From an archaeon (GTDB lineage Archaea; Thermoproteota; Nitrososphaeria; Nitrososphaerales; UBA183), in assembly GCA_021828185.1 (NCBI GenBank), contig JAKASI010000001.1, positions 771,336 through 835,335 of the forward strand: 64,000 nt of DNA, in the 5' to 3' direction. A program made the translations under genes and the position numbers. Positions 33,249 through 42,748 of this stretch are shown piece after piece. The notes beneath the pieces are model-generated. The model saw only the letters and a list, made by a program, of their open reading frames with translations, searched no databases and was not told the origin of the DNA. The first letter of the stretch is position 1, and the number at the start of each line of letters is the position of its first letter.

Positions 33249-34144
33249 GCGCGCCTGTGAAGAGGCGGAGGTCCGCGAGCCAGTGGGCGGTCGCGTGGAG
33301 GAGGCTCCGCCGGAACAAGATCGGCCTTGCCGGGCTTGCGCTAATCCTGTTCTTCATCTTCGTGTCCATCTATGGGTACTTCTTCGCCCCATATCCTCCC
33401 CGGTCGTTCGTCTGCCTTTACCAGAACTGCGTCGCCATGCCGCCGTTCCAGAGTTGGGCCCACCCCCTCGGGACCGAGCGCTCAGGGATCGACATCTACA
33501 GCGAGATTCTGCACAGCATACCGAACGACCTCTACGTCGGCCTCGGGGCCACAGCGATCAGCGTGGTCATCGGGATCCTGGTGGGAGCAGCCGCTGGGTA
33601 CGCCAGGGGCATCGGGAGCGCCCTCCTTCTTGGCCTGGCCCAGGTATTCCTGGTGATTCCCGTCCTAGTATTCATCCTCCTGTTTGCCAGAATATTCATT
33701 CTATTTGTCGCGCAAGGGTTCGGGCTAACCCTCATTGTCGTCATACTCGGGGTGTTCGGGTGGTCAGGCATCGCCTACGTGGCGAGAGGAGAAATTCTGC
33801 GGGTGCGAGAACTCGAATTCGTGCAGGCCGAGAAGGGAATAGGTGCTGGAAGAGCAAGAATACTCTTCAGGCACATCCTTCCGAACATACTCTCACCGGT
33901 AATCGTCTACTCCTCCCTCCTCATCGCCACCAACATACTCGTCGAGGTCGTGATCTCCTTCCTTGGTTTCGGGACCCCCAACGTCTCCACCCTGGGCCTA
34001 CTCATCCAAGAGGGATTCGCGACCATCCGGGAGACGTGGTGGGTGGCCACTTTCCCTGGGCTCGTGGTGGTCCTCCTGGTCCTGGGCTTCAACCTGCTGG
34101 GGGACGGGCTTTCTGACGCGCTCAATCCGAGGCTAAGGGAGTAA
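33245..34144 (+). CDS. Oligopeptide ABC transporter permease (DppC-like)
   Basis: 299 residues from ATG 33245. It has a cytoplasmic basic start, five to six helices, HPLGTERSGIDIYSEIL (the conserved hpLGTD..GrDi.sr motif) and the coupling helix RELEFVQAEKGIGAGRARIL, followed by RHILPNILSPVIVY. Partner of the DppB-like permease. Confidence 0.93.
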   Translation: MSAPVKRRRSASQWAVAWRRLRRNKIGLAGLALILFFIFVSIYGYFFAPYPPRSFVCLYQNCVAMPPFQSWAHPLGTERSGIDIYSEILHSIPNDLYVGLGATAISVVIGILVGAAAGYARGIGSALLLGLAQVFLVIPVLVFILLFARIFILFVAQGFGLTLIVVILGVFGWSGIAYVARGEILRVRELEFVQAEKGIGAGRARILFRHILPNILSPVIVYSSLLIATNILVEVVISFLGFGTPNVSTLGLLIQEGFATIRETWWVATFPGLVVVLLVLGFNLLGDGLSDALNPRLRE

Positions 34145-34151
34145 GACCGGA

Positions 34152-35132
34152 ATGGGTACATTGCTGAGCGTAGAGGACCTTAGGACATACTTCTTCACCG
34201 AAGCCGGGGTTGTGAAGGCCGTGGACGGGGTAGGCTTCGAGATCGAAGAGGGGGGTTCGCTCGGGTTTGTCGGAGAGTCCGGGTCGGGGAAGACCATCAC
34301 CGCGCTTTCGGTCCTCGGAGTCATTCCGAGGCCGGGCAGAATCGTTTCGGGGAAGGTGGTATACCGCGGCGAGGACCTGGTCGGGAGGTCGGAGAAGGAT
34401 CTGAGGAAGATTCGAGGGAAGAAGATCGGGTACGTCTCCCAGGACCCGAACTCATCGCTCGACCCTCTCTATACTGTTGAATTCCAGTTGAGTGAGGTCA
34501 TACGGGCCCACAAAGAGGTGACCAAGGACGAAGCGAAGAAGGAGGCCCTTGGGCTCTTGAAACTAGTCAGCATCTCGGAACCAGAAACCCGCATGAAAGC
34601 ATACCCCCACGAGCTCAGCGGAGGAATGAAGCAGAGGGTAGCCATAGCCAGAGCCATGGCGGGCCAGCCCGAGCTCCTGATCGCCGACGAGCCCACCACC
34701 AACCTGGACGTCACCATTCAGGCTCAGATCCTCGAGCTCCTCGGCAGCCTTCAGAAGGAGCTGAAGATGGCCCTGATAATGATCACCCACGACATGGGGA
34801 TCATTGCGGAGACGACGAAGAGGGTGGTGGTGTTCTACGCGGGCATGCGAGCCGAGAATGCAGACACGGCGGACCTATTCCGTTCCCCTCGCCACCCCTA
34901 TACCAGCGCGTTGCTAGCATCCATCCCCCGGACCGATGTCACCAAGGAGCTCGTCCCGATTCCGGGGAATATCCCCAACCTGATCGAGCCTCCGACGGGG
35001 TGCAGATATCACCCGCGGTGCCCGTATGTGATTGAAAAGTGCAAAGAGCAGATTCCCCCTTGGGAGAGCGGAGGCCCGGGGCGCATGGTCGCGTGCCACA
35101 GGTGGAAGGAGCTGAAGCTGAGCGTTGGCTGA
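34152..35132 (+). CDS. Oligopeptide ABC transporter ATPase (DppD-like)
   Basis: 326 residues. Walker A GESGSGKTITALSVL, Q-loop SQDPNSSLDPLYTV, signature LSGGMKQRVAIARAM, Walker B LLIADEPTTNLDVT. The C-terminal oligo-HPY region carries a conserved Cys cluster (CRYHPRCPYVIEKC...), which in related transporters can bind an iron-sulfur cluster. Powers import with the DppF-like ATPase. Confidence 0.95.
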   Translation: MGTLLSVEDLRTYFFTEAGVVKAVDGVGFEIEEGGSLGFVGESGSGKTITALSVLGVIPRPGRIVSGKVVYRGEDLVGRSEKDLRKIRGKKIGYVSQDPNSSLDPLYTVEFQLSEVIRAHKEVTKDEAKKEALGLLKLVSISEPETRMKAYPHELSGGMKQRVAIARAMAGQPELLIADEPTTNLDVTIQAQILELLGSLQKELKMALIMITHDMGIIAETTKRVVVFYAGMRAENADTADLFRSPRHPYTSALLASIPRTDVTKELVPIPGNIPNLIEPPTGCRYHPRCPYVIEKCKEQIPPWESGGPGRMVACHRWKELKLSVG

Positions 35133-36120
35133 ACCAGTCCTACGTGCGGAAGGGATAGTGAAGCACTTCCCTGTCTACTCGCGCGGGGTCCTTCTCAAGA
35201 AGCTTGTGGGCGAGGTCCACGCCGTGGACTTGGTCGACCTCTCGATCGAGAGGGGAGAGATCTTCGGGCTGGTGGGAGAGAGCGGGTGCGGGAAGACGAC
35301 CTTCGGGAAGGTGGTGCTGGACCTCGAACCCGCCGACAAAGGGAAGGTGTTCTTCGAAGGAAAAGAAATCTACGAGACCCTCGCCAAGGGGACCTCGGAA
35401 GACAAGAAGTACATCCGGCGCGGGATGCAGATGGTCTTCCAGAACCCCTACGGGTCCCTCGACCCCAGGATGACCGTGTTCGACATCATCAGCGAACCGT
35501 TCAACATCCATGGCCACATCCAGAAGAGCGAGTGGACGGAGCGGGTCTACAAGCTTCTGACTATGGTGGGGCTCGAGGAGTACCACGCCGAGCGATACCC
35601 CCACGAGTTCTCCGGCGGACAGAGACAGCGCATTTCAATAGCGAGAGCGTTGGCGACGGAACCGAAGTTCGTGGTCGCCGACGAACCGGTATCCTCTCTG
35701 GATGTCTCGATTCGGGCGCAGGTGCTAGTCCTTCTCGAGAAGCTGGCGAAGGAGAACGGGGTCTCGTTCCTCTACATCTCGCATGACCTGAGCTCAGTAA
35801 GGCAGATAAGCAAACACGTCGCCGTCATGTACCTCGGTCGGGTCTTCGAGTACTCCAGCGCAGAGAGGATCTTCCAGAAGCCCCTGAACCCCTACACCAT
35901 CGCGCTCCTATCGGCGATCCCGATCCCCGACCCGGAGAAGAGGAGGCAACGGATCGTTCTCCCAGGCGACGTGCCCAGCCCCGTCAACCCTCCATCGGGG
36001 TGCAGGTTCCATCCGCGATGCCCTTACGCCGCGGACATCTGCAAGGAGAAGGAGCCGGAGCTGCGCGAGCTCGAGGCCGGGCACTATGTTGCCTGCCACT
36101 TCGCGGAGAAGTTCTTGTAA
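35125..36120 (+). CDS. Oligopeptide ABC transporter ATPase (DppF-like)
   Basis: 331 residues from TTG 35125, overlapping the previous gene by eight bases. Walker A GESGCGKTTFGKVVL, signature FSGGQRQRISIARAL, Walker B VVADEPVSSLDVSIR, C-terminal Cys cluster CRFHPRCPYAADIC. It completes the four-gene importer; the solute-binding protein gene follows with its own promoter. Confidence 0.95.
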   Translation: MAEPVLRAEGIVKHFPVYSRGVLLKKLVGEVHAVDLVDLSIERGEIFGLVGESGCGKTTFGKVVLDLEPADKGKVFFEGKEIYETLAKGTSEDKKYIRRGMQMVFQNPYGSLDPRMTVFDIISEPFNIHGHIQKSEWTERVYKLLTMVGLEEYHAERYPHEFSGGQRQRISIARALATEPKFVVADEPVSSLDVSIRAQVLVLLEKLAKENGVSFLYISHDLSSVRQISKHVAVMYLGRVFEYSSAERIFQKPLNPYTIALLSAIPIPDPEKRRQRIVLPGDVPSPVNPPSGCRFHPRCPYAADICKEKEPELRELEAGHYVACHFAEKFL

Positions 36121-36193
36121 GTAGCAGGCCGCAATACCGCGCCGCCTTCAGCGTTGGCGCTTCAAATCGGGGCGCGCTCTCTAGGTAAATATG

Positions 36194-36203
36194 CATATAT
36201 AGA
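36194..36203 (+). promoter_or_regulatory. TATA box of the binding-protein gene
   Basis: CATATATAGA lies about 32-41 bases before TTG 36235, in the only AT-rich stretch between the importer ATPase and binding-protein genes. It allows much higher expression of the binding protein. Confidence 0.7.
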
Positions 36204-36234
36204 ATAACGGGGTCTTGGGCGCCCGAAGAGATAT

Positions 36235-38937
36235 TTGGACACTAAGTCCATTAAACCAACAGCTACAGGCGCAATACTTGCAGCCGTCTCTTTCATCCTA
36301 ATCTCATCAGCATTCCCGGCCCCCGTGGCTGCGCAGACGGCAACCAGCGGACCCTACTTCAGCTTCACGATGATCGCACCGAACACCAACCCAGTGAGGG
36401 TGCAGTGGGCGGAAATCATCCAGAACTCGTACGCGTCATACAACATTGGTGCAGGATTAGTCTTCATGTCCTTCGGTCCTCTGGTCGACAGGATATGGCC
36501 AACCACCTGTCCTTCGGGCGGGTGCGGCCAGCTGTTCAGTGCGGGCGGCTATGACGCCGTCTTCATCGGCTGGGGCGGAGGCACCGTGCTGCCAGACTTT
36601 GGCACCTCCAATGTCGTGAACTATTTGTCGAACAACCCGGCCGCAGACTTCCCGCCATTCGGGAACAACTACGCATACTTCCAGAACTCGACCTACAATA
36701 ACCTCGCCGCACAGTACGCCGGCTCGTTCAGCGTCACCGAGAGGGAGGCGCTGGCGAAGAAGATGGTCGATATCGTAGCGCAGCAGAGGCCGTACCTGAT
36801 CATTATCGGGGGCCTCGGCGCCACGCCCGACAACCCGGTGGCGACCAACGTCTTCCCATGGAACCAACAGAAGACCTGGAACCAGGCACTGGCAGGGAAC
36901 GACTTCCAGCACTGGAAGGTGACTGGGCCCAACCCTGTCATCAACGTCGGGCTCTCTGCCGACGTGAGCTGCCAGTACAACCTTCCGACCACAGCGTGCA
37001 ATTCACAGTACAACGATTGGCTCACGAGTGGAGCCTTCGCTTCGCTTGAAGAGCTCAACCCACTCACTCTGAACTACTATAACGCACTGGCAACTCAGAT
37101 AAACTCATCCGCCAACCACCTCAGCTGGACCGTCACTTTCAGGGCGCACAACTTCCAGGACAGCGCTCCGGTGACCGCCAATGACTATGTCTTCTGGTAC
37201 ATGTTCAACAACATCGCTGCAATAGGCTCGGTCAACACCGGTCTCTACGAGAACGAGTTTGGCCTAAGCCAGCAGTACAACTTCAACCTCGGCAACGGGA
37301 CCACCACCGACTACATATTCAACGGGACGTTCACAGGGCACCACAACTCGGTCAGCTATGTGAACAGCACCTTCAGCTACGTCAACCCGACGGAGTTCGC
37401 CTTCACCATGCCTCTGGCATACCCGTTCACCGACCCGTCGCTGACAGGCGTGTCGGCCCTCCCAATGGAGGTTCTGATGCCATACGTCAGCAACCCAAGT
37501 AGCTTCGGGACGAGCTGGGCAGTGAACCTGAACACCTCGCCCGTGACCCTCACATGGAACAAAGCCATCTACGGAGGGAACGGAAGCTACACCACATGGG
37601 GTCTGTACGGGGACGGAGCCTACGTCTGGGAAGGATACAACAAGGTCACCAGAACCGGCACCTATGCGAAGCCGGTCGCATCTGCGACCAACTCCTACAC
37701 ATACTGGAACGCGACGGGTCTTCAGTCCCTCGGTGAATATGACGCCACAGTCGTCCACATAGTGACCTCTGGGACCAAGGACGCAGCCATCGCTGCGTTC
37801 GCTGCAGGGACCCTGAACTCGCTCGACCAGAACTACCAGTTCGACAAGTCAGACGCCGCAGCCATCACTGCAGCCGGAGGGGTGAACATCTTCATGAACG
37901 CCCCCAACAACGGCTGGCAGGAGCTGGGCCTCAACTTCCATGACCCAATCTTCGGGACCGGAACTGGCACCCCCAACGGCCAGAAGAACCCTGCCCAAGC
38001 AGCCCAGTACGCACTGGACGTGAGGGCAGCCCTCAGCTACCTCATCCCCCGCGCGCAGATTGTGAACCAACTGCTCCAGGGGCTGGGTGTCGAAGGGGTA
38101 ACCCAGTTCTGCACCTGCTTCACCTCCTACATGCCGGCTGGACTCCAGCCAGACCCCTACAACCCGACCCAGGCACTTTCGTTCCTGGCGGCCGCAGGGT
38201 ACAACACAGGGGTAGCATCATCGTCACCAGGGAGTTCGATCAGCTCTGGTGAGACGATCAGCATCACACTCCCCAACTCGACGGTGACCGTTCCAGCGTT
38301 CATCCTCGGCCAGTCGTTCCTGCTGTCAGGGTCGTACACCCCCGTGCCGGCCAGCTTGCTGTCCGGGACAGGCGGCTTCGGTGTCGTCCTTGAGCAGAGC
38401 AGCGGCGGCTCCGCCGGACCATGGACTGCGGTTGCCATGAGCTTCGCCACCCAAGGGTGGTACTCCATCAGCTACACCCCGACCACGACCGGGACCTTCT
38501 CGTACAGGTTGCTCTTCACAGGCGTGAACGCGACCTACGCGATGCCAAACGGCCTCGGCAGCCCCGGCGCGCTTGCCGGCTCGGTCTACGACGTGAACAA
38601 CCCGAGCGCACTTCCACCTTCCGAGTGGAAGAACTCGACTGACAGCTACTACGGGCCGACCTCAACGTTGACGGTCGGGTCCCTTGCCGAGATTGTCAGC
38701 CAGCTAGCCTCGGGTCAACAACTGTCGTCCCTAGCCAGCCAGCTCTCGTCGCAGTTCACGACCATGAACAACAAGATAACCACCACGAACAACAACGTCG
38801 CTTCGTTGCAGAGCAGCGTCAACAGCCTCAACAGCCAGATCAGCACACTCACGGACGTAGCATACGTCGCCCTAGCTGTAGCCATAATACTCGGTCTCGC
38901 GGCCATAGCGCTTTCCAGAAGGAAGCCGTCGGCCTAG
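36235..38937 (+). CDS. Peptide-binding protein, SBP family 5, membrane-anchored
   Basis: 900 residues, TTG start. Signal peptide at about 1-35 (ATGAILAAVSFILISSAFPA). Two periplasmic-fold lobes include LSWTVTFRAHNFQDSAPVTA and ANDYVFWYM, the SBP_bac_5 signature region. A Ser/Gly-rich linker with a beta domain (about 650-790) leads to a Gln/Ser/Asn coiled-coil-like stretch (SSVNSLNSQISTLTD) and a C-terminal helix (VAYVALAVAIILGLAAIAL) ending RRKPSA. The protein is therefore tethered outside the cell to feed the adjacent importer. Codon use is richer in AAC and GCA than in neighbours, suggesting high expression. Confidence 0.9.
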   Translation: MDTKSIKPTATGAILAAVSFILISSAFPAPVAAQTATSGPYFSFTMIAPNTNPVRVQWAEIIQNSYASYNIGAGLVFMSFGPLVDRIWPTTCPSGGCGQLFSAGGYDAVFIGWGGGTVLPDFGTSNVVNYLSNNPAADFPPFGNNYAYFQNSTYNNLAAQYAGSFSVTEREALAKKMVDIVAQQRPYLIIIGGLGATPDNPVATNVFPWNQQKTWNQALAGNDFQHWKVTGPNPVINVGLSADVSCQYNLPTTACNSQYNDWLTSGAFASLEELNPLTLNYYNALATQINSSANHLSWTVTFRAHNFQDSAPVTANDYVFWYMFNNIAAIGSVNTGLYENEFGLSQQYNFNLGNGTTTDYIFNGTFTGHHNSVSYVNSTFSYVNPTEFAFTMPLAYPFTDPSLTGVSALPMEVLMPYVSNPSSFGTSWAVNLNTSPVTLTWNKAIYGGNGSYTTWGLYGDGAYVWEGYNKVTRTGTYAKPVASATNSYTYWNATGLQSLGEYDATVVHIVTSGTKDAAIAAFAAGTLNSLDQNYQFDKSDAAAITAAGGVNIFMNAPNNGWQELGLNFHDPIFGTGTGTPNGQKNPAQAAQYALDVRAALSYLIPRAQIVNQLLQGLGVEGVTQFCTCFTSYMPAGLQPDPYNPTQALSFLAAAGYNTGVASSSPGSSISSGETISITLPNSTVTVPAFILGQSFLLSGSYTPVPASLLSGTGGFGVVLEQSSGGSAGPWTAVAMSFATQGWYSISYTPTTTGTFSYRLLFTGVNATYAMPNGLGSPGALAGSVYDVNNPSALPPSEWKNSTDSYYGPTSTLTVGSLAEIVSQLASGQQLSSLASQLSSQFTTMNNKITTTNNNVASLQSSVNSLNSQISTLTDVAYVALAVAIILGLAAIALSRRKPSA

Positions 38938-38966
38938 AGACCTTCCTCTTCTTTTTCCAATCCCTC

Positions 38967-39323
38967 TTACAGGATAGTGGTAACTAGGGCCAGAGTGAGG
39001 GACTCCAGGAAGAACATGACTCCTATCAGAGTGTAGAACGCCCCCCGTGCTTGTATTCTCTTGTACTCGCCTGCGTCCCAGTCGAAGCTCTTCCTCCTGA
39101 TCAGAGCTGAGGCCCGCTTCGCAGACGGGGTTGCTCCGAACTCCACTGCTCCCCCTATGAGCATGAGAACGACGGATTCGAGCAGGAGGACGAACCCGAG
39201 CACGCCGAGTCCTGGAGTGCCGAGGAGCACCCCGATGAAGAGGGAGACGGGGATGTCGATCAACGTTATCAGCGCCCCTTCTTCGAGAGACGAGATTAGA
39301 ATCTCAAGCCAGGGGTTCATCAC
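38967..39323 (-). CDS. Hypothetical membrane protein (118 aa)
   Basis: About four hydrophobic segments (LITLIDIPVSLFIGVLLG, LGFVLLLESVVLMLIGG, AFYTLIGVMFFLESLTLALV) and a 35-residue basic loop (AKRASALIRRKSFDWDAGEY). Divergent from the next gene over a TTATAAG box. I do not recognise the family. Confidence 0.6.
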   Translation of the reverse strand: MMNPWLEILISSLEEGALITLIDIPVSLFIGVLLGTPGLGVLGFVLLLESVVLMLIGGAVEFGATPSAKRASALIRRKSFDWDAGEYKRIQARGAFYTLIGVMFFLESLTLALVTTIL

Positions 39324-39374
39324 AAGTTCTGGGCCATCAAGGCTTATAAGCGAATCGACTTCAATTGTGCGAAA

Positions 39375-40298
39375 ATGCGCCTGACTTCGAGGAACAAGGG
39401 ACAGAAGAGGGCCTTCGCGCTTTCATTCGTCGTCGTCTTCGCCATCCTCGGCGGCTCCTATATCGGCCTGGTCTATCTTTCCGGTCAGATTCAGGTGCAG
39501 CACCTGCCCTCCAAAGTCCCGTCATACAACGTGTCGTGGGGGAAGTACATCCCGGCGGACTACCTCCAGGCCTCGTTCGAGAACTACACCCAGGCGAGGG
39601 CCGTCAACGCCAGCATCCCGCCGAATAACGTGGTGCTCGAGTTGGTCCTGCCCGTCATCAACATCTCGACCGACCAGGTGAACGCCATCTTGTCCGTGAC
39701 CATGTCCCACCCAAACCAGACCATCGACATCGCCTTCCTCGCCTCACAGGCCTACTCCCAGCTGAGCACAGTTCTCCAGACCGACGCGCACACTTCGAGC
39801 GTGGGTACTGCCCCCATGTATCTGGTCGCCGACAGCATCAACGGGACCCTCGACGTCGGCTGGCTAGGGCTCGTGGCAGGCGACCATGCTGCCGCCCTCG
39901 CGCTCGGCGGAGGGCAGGCTCAGGACGGGGTGACGGCGATTCTGAACTCCGTGTTGGGGAACACGGCTTCCATCATCTCCTCGGTGCAGGTTGCTCAGGC
40001 CGCCTACATAGCCGGCAGCAATTCCGACCCTCTCGCCGTGGGGTTCGAGAACTTCCCGGGGGTGGTCCGGACTGGCAACCTCACCGGGACGTTCGTTGCG
40101 CTAGAGGGAGGGGGGATCTCCGTTTCGAACGTCATCGGATTCAACTCTTCCTTCTCGGCCTCCTCGCAGTACAAGTACGCGAAGCAGGTCTACAACACCT
40201 ACAGCAAGTTCACCGTGTATGATTCCTTCATCGATGCCCAGGCGATCTGGTCGTTCTCCAGGCTCGAAGAGTCTCTTAGGCTGGTCGGCGGGGCCTAG
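39375..40298 (+). CDS. Exported or anchored hypothetical protein (307 aa)
   Basis: A basic N terminus and anchor helix (RAFALSFVVVFAILGGSYIG) are followed by a ~270-residue extracellular domain rich in Asn, Ser and Val with several N-x-S/T sequons (SFENYTQ, AVNASIP, VINISTD). No catalytic motif is visible. It is a surface protein of unknown function. TTATAAGC about 30-35 bases upstream on the + strand fits a TATA box. Confidence 0.6.
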   Translation: MRLTSRNKGQKRAFALSFVVVFAILGGSYIGLVYLSGQIQVQHLPSKVPSYNVSWGKYIPADYLQASFENYTQARAVNASIPPNNVVLELVLPVINISTDQVNAILSVTMSHPNQTIDIAFLASQAYSQLSTVLQTDAHTSSVGTAPMYLVADSINGTLDVGWLGLVAGDHAAALALGGGQAQDGVTAILNSVLGNTASIISSVQVAQAAYIAGSNSDPLAVGFENFPGVVRTGNLTGTFVALEGGGISVSNVIGFNSSFSASSQYKYAKQVYNTYSKFTVYDSFIDAQAIWSFSRLEESLRLVGGA

Positions 40299-40454
40299 CA
40301 GTCTTCCGCGCGAGGCCCGCCCGGGTCGCTCCTCCAGCTGCGAAATCATCCCAGAGCCCCCTGGGCCCGTTCAGGAATCTCACGAAGGCCGCCCGAACCT
40401 GCCCCGGACATTCCAGATGCCCGACCGGCGCCAAAGCCATAAAAGGGGCCCTCA

Positions 40455-40463
40455 GATAATAAA
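40455..40463 (+). promoter_or_regulatory. TATA box of the winged-helix gene
   Basis: GATAATAAA lies 18-26 bases before GTG 40481, consistent with a leaderless transcript. Confidence 0.55.
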
Positions 40464-40480
40464 AGTGTGCGGGACCTGGC

Positions 40481-40747
40481 GTGACTTCGCCGCTCTCCAA
40501 CCTGAAATTCGTCGAAAGGAGCGAGATGCGCAAGGCAGTCCTCTCGCTCCTAGTCGGGGCGCCGAAGACCCCCAGCGAGCTGGCGACCCTAGGAAGCAAG
40601 CATGTCAGTCACGTCAGCCGAGCACTGACGGAACTCAGAGTCCGCGGGTTGGTTGAATACTCGGACGAGGGGTCGCGAGAAAGATACTACAAGGCGACGG
40701 AACAGGGGTTCCTCGCCTATACCGCGCTGCTCAGGGCCTCTAGATAG
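40481..40747 (+). CDS. Winged-helix transcriptional regulator (88 aa)
   Basis: GTG start. MRKAVLSLLVGAPKTPSELA and SHVSRALTELRVRGLVEYSD form a helix-turn-helix, and ERYYKATEQGFLAYTALL the wing and last helix. This is the compact ArsR/MarR-type DNA-binding domain common in archaea. No effector domain, so it likely acts as a simple dimeric repressor. The target is unknown; neighbours give no operon link. Confidence 0.78.
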   Translation: MTSPLSNLKFVERSEMRKAVLSLLVGAPKTPSELATLGSKHVSHVSRALTELRVRGLVEYSDEGSRERYYKATEQGFLAYTALLRASR

Positions 40748-41012
40748 GGCGCCTTCGAGCTGAGGCGACTGGCAGGTCACAGGGGTCTGTTCCTCGCCGA
40801 CTCTTCTCGCCCGCCGCTCTCAAGCGAAAAGGGTCAGGGTAGGGTCGGCGCACAGCCGGCTGCTCATGAAAATGGGGATGAGTCCGTGCGGTCCCACAGG
40901 CCCCCGCCTCGACGTGGTGCCGGACGGGCTCCCTGCGTCGGTGAGCTGATCTCGTCCGGCGTCATGACAGACGTGTAAGTTTCAGGGACCTCCCGGGCTC
41001 GCCGGCCCTGGC

Positions 41013-41627
41013 GTGGCTCCCAGCTTAAGAGCGAGGACCCCCCCGGGTCTCGCGTTGCTCCAGCAAGACGAGCTGCTGCTTGACGTGCTGGAAAGGAGGC
41101 TAGGCAAGGCTGGTGCGACGAGGGCGCTCCGCGATGTAGGAGGCGACCTCGGTCTCTCTGAAGGGGACTACGCTTCCCCGGTCTCTGCCGCCTACTCCCT
41201 TCTGAAGGCCAACTTCCAGGCGGACGAAGTCTCCAGGCTTCTCAGCTGGCAGGACTTCGAGCGTCTGGCGGGAGCTCTCCTGCGGTCGTCGGGGTACGAC
41301 GTAAGGCAGAACGTCTACCTTAGGAAGCCGAGGGCACAAATCGACGTCGTCGCGACCGGGCCCTCGCTGACGCTCTCCGTCGACTGCAAGCACTATCGCC
41401 GCGAGCAGGGGCCCTCGTCCCTCGAAAGGGCTGCGCTGGCGCAGCTGAGACGAAGCGCGCTTCTCAGGAGGGTCTCCGACGGCCCGCGGCCGATCGCCTC
41501 TGTGATTCTGAGCATGTCGGAGCCTGAGGGCAAGTTCGTCAGGGGGGTGGCTGTGGTCCCGGTCAGGACGTTCCGGAGTTTCCTGAACTCGCTGGACTCG
41601 TATCGTGGGCTCCTGGAGCTGCGGTAG
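41013..41627 (+). CDS. Restriction-endonuclease-like (Mrr-type) protein
   Basis: 204 residues, GTG start. The C-terminal domain has SWQDFERLAGALLRSSGYDV, then AQIDVVATGPSLTLSVDCKH, matching the Mrr-cat fold: Asp in QIDVVA and the D-C-K variant of the E-x-K catalytic motif. The N-terminal ~75 residues are helical. It could cleave modified DNA or act in repair. No methyltransferase is adjacent, so it is probably not a classical restriction system. Confidence 0.72.
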   Translation: MAPSLRARTPPGLALLQQDELLLDVLERRLGKAGATRALRDVGGDLGLSEGDYASPVSAAYSLLKANFQADEVSRLLSWQDFERLAGALLRSSGYDVRQNVYLRKPRAQIDVVATGPSLTLSVDCKHYRREQGPSSLERAALAQLRRSALLRRVSDGPRPIASVILSMSEPEGKFVRGVAVVPVRTFRSFLNSLDSYRGLLELR

Positions 41628-41646
41628 AGAATACGCGCCGGCACGG

Positions 41647-41654
41647 ATTAATAA
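41647..41654 (+). promoter_or_regulatory. TATA box of the dehydrogenase gene
   Basis: ATTAATAA lies 25-32 bases before GTG 41679. Confidence 0.6.
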
Positions 41655-41678
41655 GACAGGAGTCGGCTCGGACGGTCC

Positions 41679-42611
41679 GTGGCGAAGGTCGTCCTGTGCG
41701 GGATGGGCGCGATAGGGACGGAGATTCTTTCGTATCTGCTGAAGCGCTCGCATGAAGTCGTGGGGGTCGTTGACACCGACCCGCAGAAGGTGGGGAGGAC
41801 GGTGGCTGAGCTGACAGGGCTCCCTCTCGCGGTGAGGGTCGCCGGGTCGATCAAAGAGGTGGGGCTCGACGGAGCCGACGTCGCGGTGTTCTCGACGAAG
41901 TCTAGGATCCCCGATATCGTCGGCGATATCTCCTTTGCTGCGAGCGCCGGACTGGACGTGGTCACTACGTCGGAGGAGATGGCATACCCCGCCTACGCCG
42001 GAGGAGAAGCGGCCGCCGCCCTGGATAGGCTGGCAAAGGAGAAGGGGGTCACCATACTCGGGGTAGGGGTGAACCCTGGGTTCGTCATGGACTGGGTCCC
42101 CGCGCTCGTGATATCTGCGGTGAAGAACCCCACCAGCATCCATGTCGTCCGGTCTGTCGACGTCAGCAGGCGCAGGCGCCAGCTCCAGGCGAAGACCGGG
42201 GTCGGGCACACAAGGGCGAAGTTCGAGAAGGAGATGAGCGAGGGGGCGCTGGGCCACGTGGGCCTCGTCGAGTCGGCGCACCTGATCGCCCTCTCTCTTG
42301 GGAAGCCGCTGGAGGGGCTCAAGCACGGGGTCTTCCCTGTCGTGGAGTCGGAAGACTACGTCATGGGGGTCCGCCAGTTCGCCGAAGGGAGGGCAGGGGA
42401 CTGCCTGATCCGTCTGGACCTCGAGATGACCATGACTTCTGCCGACTTCGACGTGGTGGAGGTGAAGGGAGACCCAGAGCTCAAGCTGAGGTTCGAGAAG
42501 GGAGTCTTCGGAGACTCCGCCACGGTCGCGCTGACGGTCCACGCCGCGGAACGGGTCGGAATCGCCAAGCCCGGCCTGATCACCGTGCTGGACCTGCCCC
42601 TCTCCCGCTAG
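41679..42611 (+). CDS. DapB/diaminopentanoate-dehydrogenase-like oxidoreductase
   Basis: 310 residues, GTG start. KVVLCGMGAIGTEILSYLL is the Rossmann GxGxxG motif. GADVAVFSTKSR and GVNPGFVMDWVPALVI match the 2,4-diaminopentanoate dehydrogenase / dihydrodipicolinate-reductase-like family, with the conserved GvNPGf.mD segment. It likely acts with NAD(P)H on an amino-acid-derived imine or ketone. No lysine or ornithine pathway genes are near, so the substrate is open. Confidence 0.75.
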   Translation: MAKVVLCGMGAIGTEILSYLLKRSHEVVGVVDTDPQKVGRTVAELTGLPLAVRVAGSIKEVGLDGADVAVFSTKSRIPDIVGDISFAASAGLDVVTTSEEMAYPAYAGGEAAAALDRLAKEKGVTILGVGVNPGFVMDWVPALVISAVKNPTSIHVVRSVDVSRRRRQLQAKTGVGHTRAKFEKEMSEGALGHVGLVESAHLIALSLGKPLEGLKHGVFPVVESEDYVMGVRQFAEGRAGDCLIRLDLEMTMTSADFDVVEVKGDPELKLRFEKGVFGDSATVALTVHAAERVGIAKPGLITVLDLPLSR

Positions 42612-42748
42612 AGCGCCCTCTCAGCCTAATGCCTTCAGGTCATCTTAGACCTTAATCCCGTAACTCTGTTCAGTCATCGAGGGCAGCCCCCACGCCGGCG
42701 CCGGCTCTCTTAAACACGCGCGGTCCCGGCGTCTTCAGACAGGACGCA

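Noticed and set aside
40748..41012. 265-base gap checked for RNase P, SRP RNA and small genes
   Set aside because: No conserved RNase P or SRP motifs; only very short frames with no protein-like features.
41100..42542. Long minus-strand open frame opposite the Mrr-like and dehydrogenase genes
   Set aside because: Arg/His/Pro-rich composition typical of an antisense shadow in GC-rich DNA; the + strand genes have clear motifs.
42612..42748. Gap checked for tRNA or regulatory RNA
   Set aside because: No tRNA arms or conserved hairpin; nothing supportable beyond a weak AT patch.
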